Assembly (NCBI RefSeq): GCF_900100305.1
Contig: NZ_FNEY01000010.1
Span: 1 to 64,000, forward strand
Length of the DNA: 64,000 nucleotides
DNA from: Paracidovorax citrulli
GTDB lineage: Bacteria > Pseudomonadota > Gammaproteobacteria > Burkholderiales > Burkholderiaceae_C
Direction of reading: 5' to 3'
The position numbers and the translations under genes were made by a program. This document shows, piece by piece, positions 56,853-64,000 of the stretch. Numbering within the stretch: position 1 is the stretch's first letter; every line of letters begins with the position of its first letter. The notes under the pieces were generated by a model, which worked only from the letters and a program-made list of their open reading frames with translations, was not told where the DNA came from and did no database searches.

Positions 56853-57968
56853 TCAGTCCAGCTTCGCGCTCGCCGTGGCGCCCGAGGCGTGCAGCGTGCT
56901 GGCGGAGCCGAGCGCCGGCAGCTTCTCCACCCAGTGGCGGACGCGCTCGGCGTCGCCCAGGCGGCTGAACTTGCCGGCGGAGTCCAGGAACACCATGATG
57001 AGCTTGCGGCCCGCGATATGGGCCTGCATCACGAGGCAGCGGCCCGCCTCGGAGATGTAGCCCGTCTTCTGCAGGCCGATGTCCCACGCGGGGTTCTTCA
57101 CCAGGCGGTTGGTGTTGTTGAAGTGCAGCGTGCGGCGGCCCACCGCCACCTCGTAGCCCGGCGACGTGGTGAGTTCACGCAGCAGCGGATCGGCATGGGC
57201 GACGTTCACCAGCGTGGCGAGATCGCGCGCGCTCGACTGGTTGTGGCTGGACAGCCCCGTGGGCTCCACATAGCGCGTTTCGGTCATGCCGATCAGGCGG
57301 GCCTTGGCATTCATGCGGGCCACGAAGGCCTCCAGGCCGCCGGGAAACGTGCGGCCCAGGGCATGGGCGGCACGGTTTTCGCTGGACATGAGGGCCAGGT
57401 GCAGCATTTCTCCGCGCGTGAGCGTGGTGCCCACGGCCAGGCGGGAGCTGCTGAACTTCTCGGTATCGACGTCGTCCTGGGTGATGGTGATCGGCTCATC
57501 CATGGGCAGCTTGGCTTCGGAGATCAGCAGGCCCGTCATGAGCTTGGTGAGCGAAGCGATGGGCAGCACCGCATGGTCGTTCTTGCTGAGCAGCACCTCC
57601 TGCGTGTCCTGGTCGATCACCAGCGCCACGCTGGACTTCAGGTCGAGGGGGTCGGTCACCGAGTGCAGGCCGGCGACCTGGCCGAAGGACTGGCGCTCCG
57701 GCACCACGGCCGCCACGCGGGGGGCCAGCCGGGCGCTTCCGGAAACGGAGCGCGTGGCCTTGACCCGCGTCACGGCCCTGCGGGGCACGGCTTTGGTGGA
57801 CCGCGACGCCGTGCGCTGCTGCTTGGCGGTGGCCGTGGCGGCCGGCTTCTTCGCTCCCGCTTTCTTGCGCTCGGCCGCGTGCGCTCCGGGAACGGCCAGT
57901 GCGAGGCTCAATGCGCAAAAGGCCAGCGCATGGATGAGCCGGGGGACGATGCGGCAGCGTTCTTGCAT
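56853..57968 (-). CDS. pbpG: D-alanyl-D-alanine endopeptidase, PBP7/8-like
   Basis: This 371-aa S11 penicillin-binding protein starts at ATG 57968. It has a signal peptide (IHALAFCALSLALAVPGAHA) and a basic Ala/Lys-rich linker (30-75), then the three active-site motifs SLTK (in PIASLTKLMTGLL), SEN (in LMSSENRAAHALG) and KTG (in GLQKTGYISEAG). It cuts D-Ala-mDAP cross-links in periplasmic murein. The long basic linker before the catalytic domain is unusual and may bind peptidoglycan or nucleic-acid-like polymers. Confidence 0.9.
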   Translation of the reverse strand: MQERCRIVPRLIHALAFCALSLALAVPGAHAAERKKAGAKKPAATATAKQQRTASRSTKAVPRRAVTRVKATRSVSGSARLAPRVAAVVPERQSFGQVAGLHSVTDPLDLKSSVALVIDQDTQEVLLSKNDHAVLPIASLTKLMTGLLISEAKLPMDEPITITQDDVDTEKFSSSRLAVGTTLTRGEMLHLALMSSENRAAHALGRTFPGGLEAFVARMNAKARLIGMTETRYVEPTGLSSHNQSSARDLATLVNVAHADPLLRELTTSPGYEVAVGRRTLHFNNTNRLVKNPAWDIGLQKTGYISEAGRCLVMQAHIAGRKLIMVFLDSAGKFSRLGDAERVRHWVEKLPALGSASTLHASGATASAKLD

Positions 57969-58010
57969 CAGATGCTCCAAGCGGCAAAATTGTGTGACAG
58001 TGTATGTGAG

Positions 58011-58046
58011 CAAAAAAAGTCGCGCAAGATCAACATCTTGCGCGAC
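58011..58046 (-). terminator. intrinsic terminator after leuA
   Basis: A perfect 12-bp stem GTCGCGCAAGAT / ATCTTGCGCGAC with a CAAC loop is followed on minus by TTTTTTTGCTC. It lies 37 nt after the leuA stop. Confidence 0.9.
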
Positions 58047-58082
58047 CTTCTCAATGAAGTGGCTGAATTATAAATTCCAGTT

Positions 58083-59621
58083 TCAGCCTTGCGCAGCCAC
58101 GCGCTCGGCTTTGCTTTGCAATTTGTTCAACGCGCTCAGGTAGGCTTTGGCTGACGCGACGACGATGTCCGGGTCCGCCCCCACCCCGTTGACGACCCGC
58201 CCGCTGTCCTGCAGGCGCACGGTCACCTCGCCCTGGCTCTCCGTGGAGCCGCTGATCGCGTTCACTGAATACAGCACCATCTCGGCGCCGCTGTGCACAT
58301 GCGACTCGATGGCCTTGAGCGATGCATCGACCGGGCCGTTGCCTTCCGATGCGCCATGCACCTCCTTGCCGTCCACGGTGAAGACCACCGCGGCATGGGG
58401 CCGCTCGCCGGTCTCGCTGCGCTGCGACAGGGACACGAAGCCGTAGCGCTCGCCGGCGCCGGCCGTGGCGTCGCCGCTGACCAGCGCGAGGATGTCCTCG
58501 TCGAAGATCTCGCTCTTGCGGTCCGCGAGTTCCTTGAAGCGCAGGAAAGCGGCGTTCACGTCCGCCTCGCTCTCCAGCTGCACGCCGAGGTCCTGCAGCC
58601 GCTGCTTGAAGGCGTTGCGCCCGCTCAGCTTGCCCAGCACGATCTTGTTGGCGGTCCAGCCCACGTCCTCCGCGCGCATGATCTCGTAGGTATCGCGGGC
58701 CTTGAGCACGCCGTCCTGGTGGATGCCGCTGGCATGGGCGAAGGCGTTGGCGCCCACCACGGCCTTGTTCGGCTGCACGACGAAGCCCGTGGTCTGGCTC
58801 ACCATGCGGCTGGCGGCCACGATGTGCTGCGTATCGATGCCCAGTTCCAGGCCGAAGTAGTCGCGCCGCGTCTTCACGGCCATGACGATCTCCTCCAGCG
58901 AGCAGTTGCCCGCCCGCTCGCCCAGGCCATTGATGGTGCATTCGACCTGACGGGCGCCGCCGATCTTCACGCCGGCCAGGGAGTTGGCCACCGCCATGCC
59001 GAGGTCGTTGTGGCAATGCACCGACCAAACGGCCTTGTCGCTGTTGGGGATGCGCTCGCGCAGGTTCCTGATGAAATTGCCGTAGAGCTCGGGAATGGCA
59101 TAGCCCACCGTGTCCGGCACGTTGATCGTCGTGGCCCCCTCGGCGATCACGGCCTCCAGCACGCGGCAGAGGAAGTCGGGCTCGCTGCGGTAGCCGTCTT
59201 CCGGGCTGAATTCGATGTCGGCCACGAGATTGCGCGCGAAACGCACGGACTGCTTCGCCTGCTCCAGCACCTGCTCCGGCGTCATGCGAAGCTTCTTTTC
59301 CATGTGCAGCGGGCTGGTGGCGATGAAGGTGTGGATGCGCGCGCGCTGCGCGTCCTTGAGCGCCTCCGCCGCGCGGGCGATGTCGCGGTCGTTCGCGCGG
59401 GACAGCGAGCACACCGTCGAATCCTTGATGGCCTGGGCGATCGCCTGCACGGCCTCGAAATCCCCGTTCGAGCTGGCGGCGAAGCCGGCCTCGATCACGT
59501 CCACCCTGAGGCGCTCGAGCTGGCGGGCGATGCGCAGCTTCTCGTCGCGGGTCATCGAGGCGCCGGGAGACTGCTCGCCGTCGCGCAGGGTGGTGTCGAA
59601 GATGATGAGTTTGTCGGACAT
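58083..59621 (-). CDS. leuA: 2-isopropylmalate synthase
   Basis: This 512-aa enzyme starts leucine synthesis (acetyl-CoA plus 2-ketoisovalerate). Motifs: [53 protein letters not shown] (metal His pair) and [14 protein letters not shown]. The C-terminal regulatory domain (about 390-512) for leucine feedback is present. ATG at 59621 follows AAGGAG. It is transcribed after the pssA terminator, so probably from its own promoter in 59622-59680; no leucine-rich leader peptide was found. Confidence 0.97.
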   Translation of the reverse strand: MSDKLIIFDTTLRDGEQSPGASMTRDEKLRIARQLERLRVDVIEAGFAASSNGDFEAVQAIAQAIKDSTVCSLSRANDRDIARAAEALKDAQRARIHTFIATSPLHMEKKLRMTPEQVLEQAKQSVRFARNLVADIEFSPEDGYRSEPDFLCRVLEAVIAEGATTINVPDTVGYAIPELYGNFIRNLRERIPNSDKAVWSVHCHNDLGMAVANSLAGVKIGGARQVECTINGLGERAGNCSLEEIVMAVKTRRDYFGLELGIDTQHIVAASRMVSQTTGFVVQPNKAVVGANAFAHASGIHQDGVLKARDTYEIMRAEDVGWTANKIVLGKLSGRNAFKQRLQDLGVQLESEADVNAAFLRFKELADRKSEIFDEDILALVSGDATAGAGERYGFVSLSQRSETGERPHAAVVFTVDGKEVHGASEGNGPVDASLKAIESHVHSGAEMVLYSVNAISGSTESQGEVTVRLQDSGRVVNGVGADPDIVVASAKAYLSALNKLQSKAERVAAQG

Positions 59622-59681
59622 CGTGTGCTCCTTGTCGTTGGTGGGCCGGCGCCCCGCCCCGCAGGGCGCGAGGGCCCGCAA

Positions 59682-59715
59682 GAAAAAGGCCCGCTGCCAT
59701 GTGCATGCGGGCCTT
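59682..59715 (-). terminator. intrinsic terminator after pssA
   Basis: The stem AAGGCCCGC / GCGGGCCTT (59686-59694 and 59707-59715, 12-nt loop) is followed on minus by TTTCTTGC. It lies about 90 nt past the pssA stop and before leuA, so it could also act as a leuA leader element, but no antiterminator partner is obvious. Confidence 0.7.
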
Positions 59716-59802
59716 CGTCGGTATGCCTTGCGGTGCCTTGCCGCGGGAAGGTGGGCACTCCACGGGCAATGTAGCACAAGCCCGGCAGGCGCCGTGCCCG
59801 CG

Positions 59803-60636
59803 TCACTTGTGCAGGCCGCGCTCGTCCGGCTCGTCCGTGGAGATGCTGATGACGCTGCTGTGCTGGCCCTTGGCCTTGCGCCAGGCATAGACGCCGTAGC
59901 CGCTCAACCCGTAGAGCACGAACACGCCGAAGAGCACCGTGGGTGGATGGATGTTCACCACCGCGATGCCCAGCGCGATCAGCACGATGGTGGCGAACGG
60001 CACGCTGCGCTTCATCTGGATGTCCTTGAAGCTGTAGAACGGCACGTTGGTCACCATGGTGAGGCCCGCATACAGGGTCACGGCGAACATCAGCCAGCAG
60101 ATGTGGATCCAGGCCACCCAGGCATCCACGCCGCGCTGCACGCCCAGCTCCGTCATCAGCCAGATGAAGCCCGCCACCAGGGCCGCGGCCGCCGGGGACG
60201 GCAGCCCCTGGAAGTACCGCTTGTCCACCACGCCGGTGTTGACGTTGAAGCGGGCGAGCCGCAGCGCCGCGCATGCGCAATAGACGAAGGCGGCGATCCA
60301 GCCCCAGCGCCCGAGGCCCTTGAGCGCCCATTCGTAGGCGATCAGCGCGGGGGCCGCGCCGAACGACACCATGTCGGACAGCGAATCCATCTGCTCGCCG
60401 AAGGCGCTCTGGGTGTTGGTCATGCGGGCCACGCGGCCGTCGAGGCTGTCGAGCACCATCGCGCAGAACACGCCGACCGCCGCGAGGTCGAAACGGCCGT
60501 TCATGGCCATCACGATGGCGTAGAAGCCGCCGAACAGCGCCGCCAGCGTGAAGAGATTGGGCAGGATGTAGATGCCCTTGCGGCGCTTGCGCGTCATCAC
60601 GCCCGGGGTGCCCGCCGCTTCCTTGCCATCGTGCAT
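59803..60636 (-). CDS. pssA: CDP-diacylglycerol-serine O-phosphatidyltransferase
   Basis: This 277-aa inner-membrane enzyme makes phosphatidylserine. The CDP-alcohol phosphotransferase motif DG..AR.(8)G...D...D is complete ([20 protein letters not shown] then DSLSD). It has several hydrophobic helices ([20 protein letters not shown] first). ATG at 60636 has GGAGGG upstream; ATG at 60672 would add 12 residues. It is downstream of ilvC on the same strand but separated by a terminator. Confidence 0.94.
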   Translation of the reverse strand: MHDGKEAAGTPGVMTRKRRKGIYILPNLFTLAALFGGFYAIVMAMNGRFDLAAVGVFCAMVLDSLDGRVARMTNTQSAFGEQMDSLSDMVSFGAAPALIAYEWALKGLGRWGWIAAFVYCACAALRLARFNVNTGVVDKRYFQGLPSPAAAALVAGFIWLMTELGVQRGVDAWVAWIHICWLMFAVTLYAGLTMVTNVPFYSFKDIQMKRSVPFATIVLIALGIAVVNIHPPTVLFGVFVLYGLSGYGVYAWRKAKGQHSSVISISTDEPDERGLHK

Positions 60637-60756
60637 CAGACGGCCCTCCGGCCCGCTGCTGCGGCAGTGCATTCAACCAGTGGATTCATGGACATGGGAT
60701 AAGTGGCTGGGGCGAATGAAACCGTGGAGTGTAGAACGCTCCGAACCGGCCCCCGA

Positions 60757-60789
60757 AAAGAAAGAAAGGCCACCCGGGCGGGTGGCCTT
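60757..60789 (-). terminator. intrinsic terminator after ilvC
   Basis: The stem AAGGCCACCC / GGGTGGCCTT (60766-60775 and 60780-60789, loop GGGC) is followed on minus by TCTTTCTTTTCGG, 34 nt past the ilvC stop. Confidence 0.85.
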
Positions 60790-60823
60790 GCAGGACCGCG
60801 TGGCGCGCCACGGCGGACAAAGA

Positions 60824-62515
<1,692 letters not shown>

Positions 62516-62523
62516 TCAAAGGC

Positions 62524-64000
62524 TCAGAGATCCTCCGAGCCGAGCAGCATTTCCGTGATGCCCTTGCCGGCCTGCACCATCGGGAACACGTTCTCCGTGG
62601 GATCGGTGCGGAAGTCGAGGAAGACGGTCCGGTCCTTGAGCCTGCGGGCCTCGCGCAGCGCGGGCTCCACGTCCTGCGGGCGCTCGATGAGCATGCCGAC
62701 GTGACCGTAGGCCTCGGCGAGCTTCACGAAGTTCGGCAGCGCATCCATGTAGCTGTGGCTGTAGCGGCCGGAATACTCGATCTCCTGCCACTGCCGCACC
62801 ATGCCGAGGTAGCGGTTGTTGAGCGAGCAGATCTTGATCGGCGTGTTGTACTGCAGGCAGGTCGAGAGTTCCTGGATGTTCATCTGCACCGAGCCTTCGC
62901 CCGTGATGCAGAACACCTCGCTCTGCGGCTTCGCCAGCTTGATGCCCATGGCATAGGGGATGCCCACGCCCATCGTGCCCAGCCCGCCGGAATTGATCCA
63001 GCGGCGCGGCTCGTCGAAGCGGTAATACTGGGCGGCCCACATCTGGTGCTGGCCGACGTCGGACGTGATGTAGGTGTCCGCGTCCCGGGTCATGTTCCAG
63101 AGGGTCTCGACCACGAACTGCGGCTTGATGACCTCCTGGTTGCCCCGGTCGTACTTGAGGCAGTCGCGGCGGCGCCAGCCTTCGATCGTGTCCCACCAGG
63201 ACGCCAGCGCGCCAGCATCGGGCCGCACCGTGGATTCGCGGATCATCGAGATCAGCTCGGTGAGCACGTCCTTGACGTCGCCCACGATCGGCACGTCCAC
63301 CTTCACGCGCTTGGAGATGCTCGACGGGTCGATGTCCACGTGGATGATCTTGCGGTCGTTCTGCGCGAAGTGCCTGGGGTTGCCGATCACGCGGTCGTCG
63401 AAGCGCGCGCCCACGGCCAGCAGCACGTCGCAGTTCTGCATGGCGTTGTTGGCCTCGATCGTGCCGTGCATGCCCAGCATGCCCAGGAACTTGGGCGAAC
63501 TCGCCGGATAGGCGCCCAGCCCCATGAGCGTGTTGGTGACCGGATAGCCCAGCATGTCCACCAGCGTGCGCAGCTCCTGCGTGGCGTTGCCCAGCAGCAC
63601 GCCGCCGCCGGTATAGATGTAGGGGCGCTTGGCGGACAGCAGCAGTTGCAGCGCCTTGCGGATCTGTCCGCCATGCCCGCGGCGGACCGGGTTGTACGAG
63701 CGCATTTCCACGCTCTGCGGATAGCCGTGGTAGGGAACCTTCTTGAAAGACACATCCTTCGGGATGTCCACCACCACGGGACCGGGACGGCCGGTGCGGG
63801 CGATGTGGAAGGCCTTCTTCAGGGTCTCAGCCAGGTCGCGCGTGTCCTTGACCAGGAAGTTGTGCTTGACGATGGGCCGCGTGATGCCCACGGTGTCGCA
63901 TTCCTGGAAGGCATCCAGGCCGATCGCCGGCGTGGGCACCTGGCCGGAGATGATGACCATGGGAATCGAATCCATGTAGGCCGTCGCGATGCCGGTCACC
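62524..64000 (-). CDS. ilvI: acetolactate synthase large subunit, truncated by right window edge
   Basis: About 492 C-terminal codons are present; the first about 80-100 residues lie outside. The ThDP enzyme has GRPGPVVVDIPKDVS, DDRVIGNPRHFAQN (FAD region), WAAQYYRFDEPRRWINSGGLGTMG, and a ThDP-Mg site that reads GEGSVQMN with LNNRYLGMVRQWQ downstream. The motif usually starts GDG; here Glu replaces Asp. It condenses pyruvates or pyruvate with 2-ketobutyrate. It is co-directional with ilvH and ilvC. Confidence 0.95.
   Translation of the reverse strand, partial: VTGIATAYMDSIPMVIISGQVPTPAIGLDAFQECDTVGITRPIVKHNFLVKDTRDLAETLKKAFHIARTGRPGPVVVDIPKDVSFKKVPYHGYPQSVEMRSYNPVRRGHGGQIRKALQLLLSAKRPYIYTGGGVLLGNATQELRTLVDMLGYPVTNTLMGLGAYPASSPKFLGMLGMHGTIEANNAMQNCDVLLAVGARFDDRVIGNPRHFAQNDRKIIHVDIDPSSISKRVKVDVPIVGDVKDVLTELISMIRESTVRPDAGALASWWDTIEGWRRRDCLKYDRGNQEVIKPQFVVETLWNMTRDADTYITSDVGQHQMWAAQYYRFDEPRRWINSGGLGTMGVGIPYAMGIKLAKPQSEVFCITGEGSVQMNIQELSTCLQYNTPIKICSLNNRYLGMVRQWQEIEYSGRYSHSYMDALPNFVKLAEAYGHVGMLIERPQDVEPALREARRLKDRTVFLDFRTDPTENVFPMVQAGKGITEMLLGSEDL

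Noticed and set aside
59622..59802. Leucine-type attenuator leader for leuA
   Set aside because: A hairpin with T-run is present, but no leader peptide with consecutive Leu codons and no alternative antiterminator; it is better explained as the pssA terminator.

Overview
The window is about 64 kb of GC-rich chromosomal DNA from a betaproteobacterium. The gene content points to the Comamonadaceae, most likely an Acidovorax/Paracidovorax-type organism. The genus is inferred from overall protein character, from the TadA-hydrolase fusion and from a candidate type III effector; no 16S gene is present. Most of the sequence is core metabolism with tight gene packing, short overlaps (ATGA) and many genes reading on the minus strand. 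Nearly every gene has a long antisense shadow frame because of the high GC, and these shadows are not annotated.

Left end (1-6.8 kb), accessory: a truncated IS5-type transposase runs off the left edge beside gene debris and a small orphan protein. Next comes a compact minus-strand cassette: a giant Ser/Thr kinase / cyclase-like / STAND ATPase / TPR regulator, a 265-aa precursor-like protein of the BMA_0021/BMA_0022 TOMM (thiazole/oxazole-modified microcin) type, and an LCMT-family methyltransferase. No YcaO cyclodehydratase or dehydrogenase is visible. I regard this as the most interesting system in the window.

6.8-11 kb, thiamine: thiD on minus, and on plus a TPP riboswitch followed by thiO-thiS-thiG-thiE. 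11-19.2 kb: a FimV-like membrane protein, a 3-hydroxyacyl-CoA dehydrogenase, an enoyl-CoA hydratase, a Crp/Fnr regulator, and a phosphotransferase plus acyl-CoA dehydrogenase pair resembling hydroxyacyl-CoA degradation systems. 19.3-25.7 kb, minus-strand cluster: penicillin-acylase-type amidohydrolase, FHA-linked adenylate cyclase, LD-carboxypeptidase, a TadA/alpha-beta hydrolase fusion and a small membrane protein. 25.8-28.2 kb: a branched-chain amino-acid-type binding protein and a candidate secreted effector with a Ser-rich N terminus and a Lys/Glu tract.

28.3-45 kb: an RlhA-type U32 protein, two small orphan proteins, an S9 peptidase, metY, ergothioneine genes egtD-egtB, a DUF457-like membrane protein, a hybrid-free sensor kinase, OmpW, a DUF808 protein, a GAF-EAL phosphodiesterase, and an AT-rich peptidoglycan amidase / periplasmic immunity-like pair. 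45-64 kb, housekeeping: purL, map, glnD, def, a DUF454 protein, two identical tRNA-Asn genes, aat-bpt (N-end rule), an IclR regulator, a PBP7-type endopeptidase, leuA, pssA and the ilv genes (ilvI/B runs off the right edge, ilvN/H, ilvC).

Several genes (thiD, the hydroxyacyl-CoA dehydrogenase, rlhA, map, the DUF454 gene) carry a -10-like hexamer only 6-8 nt before the start codon and no Shine-Dalgarno, suggesting leaderless transcripts. Strong hairpin/T-run terminators are visible after leuA, ilvC, pssA, ompW, the binding-protein gene, the effector candidate and the tRNA pair.
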